Assembly (NCBI RefSeq): GCF_031348265.1
Contig: NZ_CP133771.1
Span: 3,162,001 to 3,226,000 of the forward strand
DNA: 64,000 nucleotides
Direction of reading: 5' to 3'
DNA from: Streptomyces collinus
Lineage (GTDB): Bacteria > Actinomycetota > Actinomycetes > Streptomycetales > Streptomycetaceae
The notes beneath the pieces are model-generated. The model was not told the DNA's origin and did no database searches. It worked only from the letters and a program-made list of their open reading frames with translations. Below, in pieces: positions 8,142-16,943 of the stretch. Position numbers and translations under genes: made by a program. How positions within the stretch are numbered: position 1 is the first letter of the stretch; each line of letters opens with the position of its first letter.

Positions 8142-10382
8142 ATGACCAGCACCACCGCCCAGGCGCCGGCCGACCGTGAGCCGGCCCTCGCCGAGGTCGA
8201 GCTGCTCATCGGCGGGATGACCTGCGCCTCCTGCGCGGCCCGCGTCGAGAAGAAGCTCAACCGCATGGACGGCGTCACGGCCACGGTGAACTACGCGACG
8301 GAGAAGGCCCGGGTCGCCTACCCCGCGGGCATCGAGGTCGCCGACCTGATCGCCACCGTCGTGAAGACCGGGTACACCGCCGAGGAGCCCGCGCCCCCGC
8401 GGCAGGAGGCCTCCGACGCCGAAGGGGACGACCCCGAGCTGTCGGCGCTCCGCCGGCGCCTCGCCGTCTCCGCCGCCCTCGCCCTGCCCGTGATCCTCCT
8501 GGCCATGGTCCCGGCGCTCCAGTTCGACAACTGGCAGTGGCTCTCGCTCACCCTCGCCGCACCGGTCGTCGTCTGGGGCGGGCTGCCCTTCCACCGGGCG
8601 GCCTGGACGAACGCCCGGCACGGCGCCGCCACCATGGACACCCTGGTCTCCCTCGGCACGCTGGCCGCCTTCGGCTGGTCCCTGTGGGCGCTGTTCCTCG
8701 GCGACGCGGGCATGCCGGGCATGCGGCACCCCTTCGAGCTCACGGTCTCGCGCGGGGACGGCGCCTCCTCGATCTACCTGGAGGTCGCTTCCGGCGTCAC
8801 CGCCTTCATCCTGCTGGGCCGGTGGCTGGAGGCCCGTTCCAAGCGCCGCGCGGGGGCCGCGCTCAGGGCGCTGATGGACCTGGGTGCCAAGGACGTGGCC
8901 GTGCTGCGGGACGGGCGCGAGGTGCGGATCCCCGCGCAGCGCCTCGCCGTCGGCGACCGGTTCGTCGTACGGCCCGGCGAGAAGATCGCCACCGACGGCA
9001 CGGTCGTCGAGGGCGCCTCCGCCGTGGACACCTCGATGCTGACCGGCGAGTCGGTACCGGTGGACGTGACGGCCGGGGACGCGGTCACGGGCGCGACGGT
9101 CAACGCGGGCGGACGGCTGGTCGTCGAGGCCACGCGGGTCGGCGCCGACACCCGGCTCGCGCGGATGGCGAAGCTGGTGGAGGACGCGCAGAACGGCAAG
9201 GCCGAGGTCCAGCGGCTCGCCGACCGGATCTCCGGGGTCTTCGTGCCGGTGGTGCTGCTGATCGCCGTCGCCACGGCCGGGGCCTGGCTCGGGCTGACGG
9301 GCGACGGCGTCGCCGCGTTCACCGCTGCCGTCGCCGTCCTGATCATCGCCTGCCCATGCGCGCTGGGGCTGGCCACACCGACCGCGCTGATGGTCGGCAC
9401 GGGCCGCGGCGCCCAGCTCGGCATCCTCATCAAGGGCCCGGAGGTCCTGGAGTCCACGCGCCGGGTCGACACGGTCGTCCTCGACAAGACCGGCACCGTC
9501 ACCACGGGCCGGATGACCCTCCAGGAGATCCACCTCGCCGAGGGAGCCGACGAGAAGGAGGTGCTGCGGCTCGCGGGCGCCGTCGAGCACGCCTCCGAGC
9601 ACCCCGTCGGCCGTGCGATCGCGCTGGGCGCCGAGGAGAGCGCCGGGCGGCTCCCGGAGGCGGAAACGTTCGAGAACGTGCCCGGGCGGGGCGTACGCGG
9701 GCGCGTGGAGGGCCGTGACGTCGCCGTGGGGCGGCTCTTCGACGAGCTGCCGCCGGAGCTGGCCCGCGCGCGGGACGAGGCCGAACGGGCCGGGCGTACG
9801 GCCGTCGTGGCCGGCTGGGACGGGACGGCGCGGGCCGTGCTGGCCGTCGCGGACTCGGTCAAGGAGACGAGCGCCGAGGCCGTGCGCGAGCTGCGCGCCC
9901 TGGGACTCACGCCGGTGCTGCTGACCGGGGACAACCGTGCGGTGGCCGAGACGGTGGCCGCGGCCGTGGGCATCGAGCAGGTCGTGGCCGAGGTGCTGCC
10001 CGAGGACAAGGTCGACGCGGTTCGGCGCCTCCAGGCCGAGGGGCGGGTCGTCGCCATGGTGGGCGACGGCGTCAACGACGCGGCCGCGCTCGCCACCGCC
10101 GATCTGGGCCTGTCCCTGGGCACCGGCACGGACGCGGCGATCGAGGCGGGCGATCTGACGCTGGTCCGCGGCGATCTGCGGGTCGCCGCGGACGCGATCC
10201 GGCTGTCGCGCCGGACCCTGGCCACGATCAAGGGCAATCTCGTATGGGCCTTCGGCTACAACGTGGCCGCGCTGCCACTGGCCGCCGCGGGCCTGCTGAA
10301 CCCGATGATCGCGGGGGCCGCGATGGCCTTCTCGTCGGTCTTCGTCGTCACGAACAGTCTGCGACTGCGGACATTTCGGTGA
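8142..10382 (+). CDS. copA: Copper-exporting P1B-type ATPase CopA
   Basis: 746-residue membrane pump that expels Cu(I) at the cost of ATP. Order of domains: one N-terminal metal-binding domain with GMTCASC (Cys28, Cys31); transmembrane pairs; actuator domain with the TGES loop ([14 protein letters not shown]); the CPC ion-binding motif in TM6 (Cys404-Pro-Cys406, [12 protein letters not shown]); the phosphorylated Asp448 in DKTGT; the SEHPVG nucleotide-binding motif; and [10 protein letters not shown] in the hinge. Start ATG at 8142 with AGAGGA just before it; an upstream in-frame ATG lies in the repeat region and lacks a ribosome site. Works with CopZ; probably co-induced from the operator at 7604-7618. 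Confidence 0.96.
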   Translation: MTSTTAQAPADREPALAEVELLIGGMTCASCAARVEKKLNRMDGVTATVNYATEKARVAYPAGIEVADLIATVVKTGYTAEEPAPPRQEASDAEGDDPELSALRRRLAVSAALALPVILLAMVPALQFDNWQWLSLTLAAPVVVWGGLPFHRAAWTNARHGAATMDTLVSLGTLAAFGWSLWALFLGDAGMPGMRHPFELTVSRGDGASSIYLEVASGVTAFILLGRWLEARSKRRAGAALRALMDLGAKDVAVLRDGREVRIPAQRLAVGDRFVVRPGEKIATDGTVVEGASAVDTSMLTGESVPVDVTAGDAVTGATVNAGGRLVVEATRVGADTRLARMAKLVEDAQNGKAEVQRLADRISGVFVPVVLLIAVATAGAWLGLTGDGVAAFTAAVAVLIIACPCALGLATPTALMVGTGRGAQLGILIKGPEVLESTRRVDTVVLDKTGTVTTGRMTLQEIHLAEGADEKEVLRLAGAVEHASEHPVGRAIALGAEESAGRLPEAETFENVPGRGVRGRVEGRDVAVGRLFDELPPELARARDEAERAGRTAVVAGWDGTARAVLAVADSVKETSAEAVRELRALGLTPVLLTGDNRAVAETVAAAVGIEQVVAEVLPEDKVDAVRRLQAEGRVVAMVGDGVNDAAALATADLGLSLGTGTDAAIEAGDLTLVRGDLRVAADAIRLSRRTLATIKGNLVWAFGYNVAALPLAAAGLLNPMIAGAAMAFSSVFVVTNSLRLRTFR

Positions 10383-10600
10383 AGTCGCCCGAATTCAGCC
10401 TAAGTTCACGGCGAACGCGATTTGAGCCCCTCTGGAGTCCCGGGCCCGGCTCACATAAGCTCTTCACAAGGCTCGCGCATCATCCTTACGCTTGGGCCTC
10501 GAACGGCATACCCGGGCTCTTGCGCATCTAACGGACATACGCAAGAGACGCAGATCACAGTGATGCGAACGTAACCATCGAAGGGGTTCGAAGGTCTAAG
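10383..10600. other. Non-coding gap after copA with inverted repeats
   Basis: No supported gene. Visible structure: CTCTTGCG (10517-10524) is perfectly inverted as CGCAAGAG (10540-10547), and ATCACAGTGAT (10554-10564) is a perfect 5-bp dyad around one base. These lie just upstream of the structured segment that follows and could be a promoter or operator for it. Confidence 0.5.
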
Positions 10601-10975
10601 TTGACGATGTCAGGGAGCGTCTTGGGGGGCGCCACCTGACATCTGGAGATGTCTTGGGGGACTTCTCCAGGTGGGGGTACCTCCCTGCTCGAACGGAGTT
10701 CAGAGCTTGGGGGAGCGTTGCCGGGGCACGTACACCGGGAAGCTTTGAGCGGCCCTCCCGGGCGTGCGCTGTCCCGGCAGATCGCACACCGCCGCAGTAC
10801 CGCACCACCGCAGTACCGCAGTACGACGAGTTCTGCTCGTTCTGCTCAACAGCGATTCAGGCGCTGTCCTCACAGACGCCCGGCCGGATCCCGTGGGGGG
10901 AATCCGTACCGGGACTGGGAAGGCGCCCTGGACGTCGGCCCGTGGGGGGACCGACGCCGGGGCGCCTTCTTCATT
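10601..10975 (+). ncRNA. Candidate structured small RNA or leader ending in an intrinsic terminator
   Basis: No convincing coding frame, but dense plus-strand structure. GATGTCAGG (10606-10614) can pair with CCTGACATC (10635-10643). GACATCT (10638-10644) can pair instead with AGATGTC (10647-10653), and CTGGAGA (10643-10649) with TCTCCAG (10664-10670), so the three helices exclude one another. Further hairpins are GCTCGAACGGAGTTCAGAGC (10687-10706) and ACAGCG/CGCTGT (10849-10867). The stretch ends in a perfect terminator. CCGCAGTAC occurs three times at 10792-10824. I infer an independently transcribed RNA; its ends and role are unknown, and the 5' boundary is a guess. Confidence 0.4.
10919..10975 (+). 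terminator. Strong intrinsic terminator
   Basis: GAAGGCGCCC (10919-10928) pairs perfectly with GGGCGCCTTC (10960-10969); inside, GTCGG (10934-10938) pairs with CCGAC (10951-10955). A TTC-rich run follows on the plus strand. It ends plus-strand transcription with no protein gene directly before it. Confidence 0.8.
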
Positions 10976-11104
10976 GCGTAAGAAATCCCGTGAGAGATCA
11001 CGCGAAGCCGGGACCCCGCGCGCGGAAGCCCGCCACACTGCACGCGGAAGCCCTTACCGCCCACGAAGCCCGCACCACCCCCGTAGCCCCACCGCCCACG
11101 CGAA

Positions 11105-11137
11105 AGCCCCCGCACCCGGCAAGCGGATACGGGGGCC
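11105..11137 (-). terminator. Terminator of citrate synthase gene
   Basis: Read on the minus strand, GCCCCCG and CGGGGGC (11130-11136 and 11106-11112) close a hairpin about 20 bases after the citrate synthase stop, followed by TTTCG. Confidence 0.65.
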
Positions 11138-11156
11138 GAAGCGGTGCTGCGGCGGC

Positions 11157-12446
11157 TCAGCGCTCCTCGACGGGAACGAAGTCGCGCTCGACCACGCCCG
11201 TGTAGATCTGGCGCGGGCGGCCGATGCGGGAGCCGGGCTCCTTGATCATCTCGTGCCACTGGGCGATCCACCCCGGCAGCCGGCCGAGGGCGAACAGGAC
11301 CGTGAACATCTCGGTCGGGAAGCCCATGGCCCGGTAGATCAGGCCGGTGTAGAAGTCGACGTTCGGGTAGAGGCTGCGCTCGACGAAGTAGTCGTCGGAG
11401 AGCGCGTGCTCCTCCAGCTTCAGCGCGATGTCCAGCAGCTCGTCGGACTTGCCGAGCGCGGACAGCACGTCGTGCGCGGCGGCCTTGATGATCTTGGCGC
11501 GCGGGTCGAAGTTCTTGTAGACCCGGTGGCCGAAGCCCATCAGGCGGACGCCGTCCTCCTTGTTCTTCACCTTGCGGATGAAGGAGTCGACGTCGCCGCC
11601 GGAGTCGCGGATGCCCTCCAGCATCTCCAGCACCGACTGGTTGGCGCCGCCGTGCAGCGGGCCCCACAGGGCGTTGATGCCGGCGGAGATCGAGGCGAAC
11701 ATGTTCGCCTGCGAGGAGCCCACCAGGCGGACCGTGGAGGTCGAACAGTTCTGCTCGTGGTCCGCGTGCAGGATCAGCAGCTTGTCGAGGGCGGAGACCA
11801 CGGTCGGGTCCAGCTCGTACTCCTGCGCGGGGACCGAGAAGGTCATGCGGAGGAAGTTCTCGACGTAGCCGAGGTCGTTGCGCGGGTAGACGAACGGGTG
11901 ACCGATCGACTTCTTGTACGCGTACGCGGCGATCGTCGGGAGCTTGGCGAGCAGCCGGATCGTGGAGAGGTTGCGCTGACGCTCGTCGAACGGGTTGTGG
12001 CTGTCCTGGTAGAACGTGGACAGGGCCGAGACGACCGAGGACAGCATGGCCATCGGGTGGGCGTCGCGCGGGAAGCCCTTGTAGAAGTTCTTGACATCCT
12101 CGTGCAGCAGGGTGTGCTGCGTGATGTCGTTCTTGAACACCGAGAGCTCGTCGACGGTCGGCAGCTCGCCGTTGATCAGCAGGTAGGCGACCTCCAGGAA
12201 GGTGGAGCGCTCGGCCAGCTGCTCGATCGGGTAGCCGCGGTACCGCAGGATGCCCGCTTCGCCGTCCAGGTACGTGACGGCGGATTTATAGGCGGCCGTG
12301 TTGCCGTAACCGCTGTCCAGCGTCACCAGACCGGTCTGGGCGCGGAGCTTTCCGATGTCGAAGCCCTTGTCACCGACGGTGCTGTCGATCACCGGGTAGG
12401 TGTACTCGCCGTCGCCGTACCGCAGTACTACAGAGTTGTCGCTCAC
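11157..12446 (-). CDS. citA: Citrate synthase
   Basis: 429-residue type I-like (hexameric bacterial) citrate synthase joining acetyl-CoA and oxaloacetate at the entry of the TCA cycle. N-terminus MSDNSVVLRYGDGEYTYPVI is the form I recall for Streptomyces CitA. Active-site stretches are visible: HADHEQNCSTSTVR, NALWGPLHGGANQ, GFGHRVYKNFDPRA and FYTGLIYRAMGFPTEMFTVLFALGR. I place the start at GTG 12446, four bases after GAGGGAAG, rather than the in-frame GTG at 12458, which would sit inside that ribosome site. It stands alone, with its own terminator at 11105-11137. CGGCACT-G-AGTGCCG (12557-12571) lies upstream and could be regulatory. Confidence 0.96.
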   Translation of the reverse strand: MSDNSVVLRYGDGEYTYPVIDSTVGDKGFDIGKLRAQTGLVTLDSGYGNTAAYKSAVTYLDGEAGILRYRGYPIEQLAERSTFLEVAYLLINGELPTVDELSVFKNDITQHTLLHEDVKNFYKGFPRDAHPMAMLSSVVSALSTFYQDSHNPFDERQRNLSTIRLLAKLPTIAAYAYKKSIGHPFVYPRNDLGYVENFLRMTFSVPAQEYELDPTVVSALDKLLILHADHEQNCSTSTVRLVGSSQANMFASISAGINALWGPLHGGANQSVLEMLEGIRDSGGDVDSFIRKVKNKEDGVRLMGFGHRVYKNFDPRAKIIKAAAHDVLSALGKSDELLDIALKLEEHALSDDYFVERSLYPNVDFYTGLIYRAMGFPTEMFTVLFALGRLPGWIAQWHEMIKEPGSRIGRPRQIYTGVVERDFVPVEER

Positions 12447-12556
12447 GTCTTCCCTCACCGACGTTGTGCCTCATCTTCGAGGTTGCCCTGACTGTCTCTA
12501 CCATCCCCCACTTGGCTCAGGAGAGTGCACTCGGGGTCGACCATCGGGCCTATTGA

Positions 12557-12571
12557 CGGCACTGAGTGCCG
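12557..12571. promoter_or_regulatory. Perfect dyad upstream of citA
   Basis: CGGCACT and AGTGCCG flank one base, 111 bases before the citA start. It lies in the 179-base gap between the RecD-like helicase stop and citA. It could be a regulator site, or a weak terminator for the helicase transcript; the sequence alone does not decide. Confidence 0.35.
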
Positions 12572-12625
12572 CCAACTTGCTCATCCTGCCCCCTGGGTCC
12601 CCCTTCCGGAAGTGTCTTGTGACCT

Positions 12626-14905
12626 TCACGACTCATTTGATCGATCATTTTTTGCGGAACCGAGCCGGAAGTCGAGTGCCGTGCACCGCCGGCCCGCCGA
12701 AATCGTGCGCACCGCCTGGCCGATCGCCTTGCGCGAACCGACGAGGACGACCAGCTGCTTCGCCCGGGTGACCGCGGTGTAGAGCAGGTTCCGCTGGAGC
12801 ATCATCCAGGCGCCCGTGGTGACCGGGATGACGACCGCCGGGTACTCGCTGCCCTGGGAGCGGTGGATCGTCACGGCGTACGCGTGGGCCAACTCGTCGA
12901 GCTCGTCGAACTCGTACGGCACCTCCTCGTCCTCGTCCGTGAGCACCGTCAGGCGCTGGTCGACCGGGTCGAGCGAGGTGACCACGCCGACGGTGCCGTT
13001 GAAGACACCGTTCTTGCCCTTCTCGTAATTGTTGCGAATCTGGGTGACCTTGTCGCCGACACGGAACACCCGTCCGCCGAATCTCTTCTCGGGCAGGTCG
13101 GGCCGGCCCGGGGTGACGGCCTGTTGCAGCAGGCCGTTGAGGGTGCCCGCGCCGGCCGGGCCGCGGTGCATGGGAGCGAGGACCTGGACGTCACGGCGGG
13201 GGTCCAGCCCGAACTTGGCCGGAATGCGGCGGGCGGCCACGTCGACGGTGAGCCGGCCGGCTGCTTCGGTGTCGTCCTCGACGAAGAGGAAGAAGTCCTT
13301 CATGCCGTCCGTGACCGGGTGTTGGCCGGCGTTGATCCGGTGCGCGTTCGTCACCACGCCGGACTGCTGGGCCTGCCGGAAGACCCGGGTGAGGCGGACC
13401 GCGGGGACCGGGCCGCCGTCGGCCAGGAGGTCGCGGAGCACCTCCCCCGCGCCGACGCTGGGCAGCTGGTCCACGTCCCCCACGAAGAGCAGGTGCGCCC
13501 CCGGCGGGACGGCCTTCACCAGCTTGTTGGCGAGCAGCAGGTCCAGCATGGACGCCTCGTCGACCACCACCAGGTCGGCGTCCAGCGGGCGGTCCCGGTC
13601 GTAGGCCGCGTCGCCGCCGGGTTTGAGCTCCAGCAGACGGTGGACGGTGGAGGCCTCGGCGCCGGTGAGCTCGGACAGGCGCTTGGCGGCCCGGCCCGTG
13701 GGGGCGGCGAGCACGACCTTCGCCTTCCTGGCACGGGCCAGCTCCACGATCGAGCGGACCGTGAAGGACTTGCCGCAGCCGGGGCCGCCGGTGAGGACGG
13801 CCACCTTCTCGGTCAGCGCCAGCTTGACGGCGGCCTCCTGCTCGGGTGCGAGATCGGTGCCGGTGCGCCCCTTGAGCCAGCCCAGCGCCTTGTCCCACGC
13901 CACGGTCCGGAAGCCCGGCATGCGGTCCTCGTCGGTGCGCAGGAGGCGCAGCAGCTGGGCGGAGAGGGAGAGTTCGGCGCGGTGGAAGGGGACGAGGTAG
14001 ATCGCGGTGACGGGCTCTCCGCCGTCGGGGCCGGGGACCTTCTCCCGTACGACGCCGGGGTCCTCGCCGTCCTCCGAGGGCTCGGCCAGCTCCGCCAGGC
14101 ACTCGATGACGAGGCCCGTGTCGACCTGGAGGAGCTTCACCGCGTCCTTGATCAGCTGCTCCTCGGGGAGGAAGCAGTGGCCCTGGTCGGTGGACTGGGA
14201 CAGCGCGTACTGCAGGCCCGCCTTCACGCGCTCCGGGCTGTCGTGCGGGATGCCGACGGACTGGGCGATCTTGTCGGCGGTGAGGAAGCCGATGCCCCAG
14301 ACGTCGGACGCGAGCCGGTACGGCTGGTTCTTCACGACCGAGATGGAGGCGTCGCCGTACTTCTTGTAGATGCGCACGGCGATGGAGGTGGAGACCTCGA
14401 CCGTCTGGAGGAAGAGCATGACCTCCTTGATGGCCTTCTGCTCCTCCCAGGCGTCGGCGATCTTCTTCGTGCGCTTGGGGCCGAGGCCGGGGACCTCGAT
14501 GAGGCGCTTGGGCTCCTCCTCGATGATCTGGAGGGTGTCCATGCCGAAATGCTGCGTGATGCGGTCGGCGAAGACCGGGCCGATGCCCTTGACCAGGCCG
14601 GAGCCGAGGTAGCGACGGATGCCCTGGACGGTGGCCGGCAGCACCGTCGTGTAGTTCTCGACGTGGAACTGCTTTCCGTACTGCGGGTGGGAGCCCCAGC
14701 GGCCCTCCATGCGCAGGGATTCGCCCACCTGCGCGCCGAGCAGCGCGCCGACGACCGTCAGCAGGTCGCCGGCGCCTCTGCCGGTGTCGACCCGGGCGAC
14801 CGTGTAGCCGTTCTCCTCGTTGGCGTACGTGATGCGTTCGAGTACGCCTTCCAGCGTGGCCATGCGCCGCTCGCCCGCCTGGGCGGCCCCCGCCTGATCG
14901 GTCAT
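12626..14905 (-). CDS. recD2: RecD-like (RecD2 type) SF1 DNA helicase
   Basis: 759-residue 5'-3' DNA helicase of the RecD2 type, which acts without RecB and RecC in repair or fork handling. An N-terminal OB-like region (MATLEGVLERITYANEENGYTVARV) precedes helix-hairpin-helix segments (YLGSGLVKGIGP, LIEVPGLGPKRTKKIADAWEEQ). Then comes the helicase core: Walker A GGPGCGKS near residues 371-380, DEASMLD (motif II), GDVDQLPSVGAGEVLRDLL (motif III), a RecD2 SH3-like insertion (VFRVGDKVTQIRNNYEKGKNGVFNG), and motif VI YTAVTRAKQLVVLVG. Start at ATG 14905; a shorter alternative is the Met at about residue 15. Length and motifs are typical. Confidence 0.93.
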   Translation of the reverse strand: MTDQAGAAQAGERRMATLEGVLERITYANEENGYTVARVDTGRGAGDLLTVVGALLGAQVGESLRMEGRWGSHPQYGKQFHVENYTTVLPATVQGIRRYLGSGLVKGIGPVFADRITQHFGMDTLQIIEEEPKRLIEVPGLGPKRTKKIADAWEEQKAIKEVMLFLQTVEVSTSIAVRIYKKYGDASISVVKNQPYRLASDVWGIGFLTADKIAQSVGIPHDSPERVKAGLQYALSQSTDQGHCFLPEEQLIKDAVKLLQVDTGLVIECLAELAEPSEDGEDPGVVREKVPGPDGGEPVTAIYLVPFHRAELSLSAQLLRLLRTDEDRMPGFRTVAWDKALGWLKGRTGTDLAPEQEAAVKLALTEKVAVLTGGPGCGKSFTVRSIVELARARKAKVVLAAPTGRAAKRLSELTGAEASTVHRLLELKPGGDAAYDRDRPLDADLVVVDEASMLDLLLANKLVKAVPPGAHLLFVGDVDQLPSVGAGEVLRDLLADGGPVPAVRLTRVFRQAQQSGVVTNAHRINAGQHPVTDGMKDFFLFVEDDTEAAGRLTVDVAARRIPAKFGLDPRRDVQVLAPMHRGPAGAGTLNGLLQQAVTPGRPDLPEKRFGGRVFRVGDKVTQIRNNYEKGKNGVFNGTVGVVTSLDPVDQRLTVLTDEDEEVPYEFDELDELAHAYAVTIHRSQGSEYPAVVIPVTTGAWMMLQRNLLYTAVTRAKQLVVLVGSRKAIGQAVRTISAGRRCTALDFRLGSAKNDRSNES

Positions 14906-14963
14906 GATCCGACGGTACCGCCCGGGTACGACAGGGCGGCGGGGCGGAACGGCGGGCGGTAGT

Positions 14964-14989
14964 CGCATAAAGCGACCGATCAGTATGCG
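14964..14989. promoter_or_regulatory. Small inverted repeat before the helicase gene
   Basis: CGCATA (14964-14969) and TATGCG (14984-14989) are inverted around 14 bases, 60 to 85 bases upstream of the helicase start and on the other side of a short divergent membrane-protein gene. Possible shared operator; weak evidence. Confidence 0.3.
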
Positions 14990-15135
14990 GCCGAGGCTTC
15001 ACCTTTCACGGCCAATTCACACAAGAACCCGAAGCTTTACAGTTCAAGCATCTGGGCCGCCCCTTTTGTGATCCTTTCCCGTGGAAGAATTCAGGGGTTC
15101 GTCAACAGGGGGGCGGATTCGATTCCGGAGCGACC

Positions 15136-15381
15136 GTGATGCCGATGCGTTCCCCTGGCCCGAGCGTCCCTCTGCGCGCGTACACCGCGGGCACGCTTCT
15201 CGTAGCCCTGTGCGCCGTCAGCACGTTGACGCTGCTCGTGATCGCCCCCGCGATCTCCGGGGGTCACACGGTCGTGGCTCCGGGGCCTTCCGCACCGAAC
15301 GGGAACACCCCCGGCTTTCCCCCGCCGCACCGGGAACCCGCGCCGGAATTCCGCCCGCTCCCCAGCCCCGGGCCGGGCTGA
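15136..15381 (+). CDS. Small membrane-anchored proline-rich protein
   Basis: 81-residue protein. A basic start (MMPMRSPGPSVPLRAYT) is followed by one strong hydrophobic segment (about 17-40, AGTLLVALCAVSTLTLLVIAPA) and a Pro/Gly-rich hydrophilic tail that should lie outside the membrane. No known domain. GTG at 15136 sits five bases after GGAG; the ATG at 15139 is equally possible. It is followed 51 bases later by another tiny membrane protein on the same strand, so they may form an operon. Function unknown. Confidence 0.6.
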   Translation: MMPMRSPGPSVPLRAYTAGTLLVALCAVSTLTLLVIAPAISGGHTVVAPGPSAPNGNTPGFPPPHREPAPEFRPLPSPGPG

Positions 15382-15432
15382 TTCCGCCGGGCCCTTTTCC
15401 TTCTCCCCCGCCCCGAATGACGACGAGGAACG

Positions 15433-15603
15433 ATGTCACCCCAGGCCCAGAGCGTCGCCCTGTGGATCATGTCCCTGGCCATCAACATCACGGCGGCGTG
15501 CGCGGGGATCGTATGGGGCTGGGAGGCCTTCGCACAGTTCCTGCTGCCGGCGTTCGGGTCGGTCGTGGGGGCGTCGATGGTGAGCTACAGCCTCCGGCGG
15601 TGA
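15433..15603 (+). CDS. Tiny membrane protein (56 residues)
   Basis: MSPQAQSVALWIMSLAINIT begins a 56-residue protein with two hydrophobic stretches (about 6-30 and 34-52) and a basic end, YSLRR. The ATG at 15433 follows GAGGAA at a short but workable distance. Such two-helix mini-proteins are common in Streptomyces and easily missed because of size. Downstream of the proline-rich membrane protein and 72 bases before the GNAT gene. No function can be assigned. Confidence 0.55.
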   Translation: MSPQAQSVALWIMSLAINITAACAGIVWGWEAFAQFLLPAFGSVVGASMVSYSLRR

Positions 15604-15675
15604 GGGCGTCGGCGGATGCCCGGGCGGCGCGAAACCCGATTGCCGCTCCGCCTCCCGCCTGACTAGCGTCCGCCC

Positions 15676-16221
15676 ATGCCTCCGACCCTGCACACCGCGC
15701 GCCTGCTCCTGGACCCTTACACACCGGACGACGAAGAGGGTTTCGTCGCCCTGTTCCAGGACGTCAGGGTGTCCCCGTGGATGGGTGACGGGCCCTCTTC
15801 CGAGGCGGACGACCGGGCCCTGTTCGGGCGGATCTTCAGCAAGGTCTACGCGCGGGACCTCTTCGGCGTGTGGGCGGTCCGGCGCGACGGGCGGTTGATC
15901 GGGCACGCCGAGATCAAGCGGACCGACGAGGTGGACGGGCACGAGATCGTCTACGCGCTGTCCCCCGCGGTCTGGGGAAGCGGTCTCGGGACGGAACTCG
16001 CCGAGGCACTCGTGGCGTACGGCTTCGGGACGCTCGGGCTCAGCGAGGTGCACGCCACCGTCGCCGCGGAGAACGAGGCCTCGCTGCGCCTGCTCGGACG
16101 GGTCGGGTTCGCGCACGTGCGCGATATCGAGGAGGACGACGGTGGTCTCACCCGCGTGCTCACAGCCTCCCGAACACCACGGAGCGCCACGTCCAGCCCG
16201 CTGCGAGGACGGCGTTCCTGA
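15676..16221 (+). CDS. GNAT family N-acetyltransferase (RimJ/RimL-like)
   Basis: 181-residue acetyltransferase using acetyl-CoA; the substrate is unknown. N-terminal TARLLLDPYTPDDEEGFVALFQD and WAVRRDGRLIGHAEIKR are the RimJ-like entry strands. The acetyl-CoA loop is VWGSGLGTELAEALVAYGF, followed by VHATVAAENEASLRLLGRVGFAHVRD, the classic end of the fold. The last 20 or so residues (TASRTPRSATSSPLRGRRS) look unstructured and are encoded opposite the 3' end of the convergent next gene, with a 62-base overlap. Confidence 0.88.
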   Translation: MPPTLHTARLLLDPYTPDDEEGFVALFQDVRVSPWMGDGPSSEADDRALFGRIFSKVYARDLFGVWAVRRDGRLIGHAEIKRTDEVDGHEIVYALSPAVWGSGLGTELAEALVAYGFGTLGLSEVHATVAAENEASLRLLGRVGFAHVRDIEEDDGGLTRVLTASRTPRSATSSPLRGRRS

Positions 16222-16672
16222 GGGGGTCGCGCAACTCCGCGCTGTCGAAGCGGTAGGTCTCCGTCGCTTCGAGGCGGCCACTCTCCCCGCGGCCGATCGT
16301 GTAGTGGCGGGAGACGGTTCGGTCGGGCCCGCGCGTGTACTGCCCGGAGATCTTCAGCCGCGGCGGATCGCCGACCCGGGTGACCTCCCGTCCTTCCTCG
16401 ACGACCCGCACCTCGTGGGCCCCCGGGACCAGACGCATCCGGAACCGGACGGCCCGGGTCAGCTGCGACCGGACGAAGAGCTGCTGCCAGGCGGGCTCGG
16501 TCGTCCTCCACTCCGCGACCAGGTCGGCGCCCTCGGCCGCACCGATGCGGATGACGTACGGCACATCGGGAGTGCCCAGGCCGAGCAGGGCCGTCCGTAC
16601 CTCCTCGGCCGGTCGCGGAGCGACACCGTCGGCGGGGTGGGCGGTCCCGGTCAGCTTGTCGAAGAGGCGCAT
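16160..16672 (-). CDS. Conserved hypothetical protein, possible SRPBCC-like fold
   Basis: 170-residue soluble protein without signal peptide. The pattern of strands (VIRIGAAEGADLVAEWRTTEPAWQ, FRMRLVPGAHEVRVVEEGREV, TVSRHYTIGRGESGRLEATETYRFDSAELRDPL) suggests a beta-rich helix-grip type fold, but no catalytic motif is visible. ATG start at 16672. Its last 62 bases overlap the convergent GNAT gene tail to tail. I recognise it only as a Streptomyces conserved protein; the fold suggestion is weak. Confidence 0.75.
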   Translation of the reverse strand: MRLFDKLTGTAHPADGVAPRPAEEVRTALLGLGTPDVPYVIRIGAAEGADLVAEWRTTEPAWQQLFVRSQLTRAVRFRMRLVPGAHEVRVVEEGREVTRVGDPPRLKISGQYTRGPDRTVSRHYTIGRGESGRLEATETYRFDSAELRDPLRNAVLAAGWTWRSVVFGRL

Positions 16673-16847
16673 GGTGTCAACCTAGGGCGGCCCGGCACGG
16701 CCTCCGCAGGGGCCCTCAAGAATCCGGCAAGAATTTCTTACTTCTCCGTGCAACCCTTCCGGCCCCACGGCTGTCGTACTAGGCGTCAGGACTTCTGGAG
16801 GGGGATCCGGGGGGATCGCGGGGGTTCCTGACGGGAGGGGAAAAGCC

Positions 16848-16879
16848 GAGGGGGCCCGGTCGACGGACCGGGCCCCCTC
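16848..16879 (-). terminator. Terminator of the ribose operon
   Basis: A perfect 14-bp stem (16848-16861 with 16866-16879, GAGGGGGCCCGGTC/GACCGGGCCCCCTC) has a 4-base loop and is followed on the minus strand by GGCTTTTCC. It lies 65 bases after the rbsD stop. The rest of the gap to 16672 shows nothing clear. Confidence 0.85.
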
Positions 16880-16943
16880 GAAACCGTTCGCACGCGTGCC
16901 GCAGGCGTCAGAACGCGTCGGACGGCTTCGGAATCAGACGGCT

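Noticed and set aside
10654..11205. Possible plus-strand protein of about 180 residues before citA
   Set aside because: It reads straight through the perfect terminator at 10919-10975, has no ribosome site and looks like random Pro/Arg-rich sequence. The region is better explained as structured RNA.
12863..14962. Long plus-strand frame opposite the RecD-like helicase
   Set aside because: Same pattern of GC-driven antisense frame; helicase motifs are all on the minus strand.
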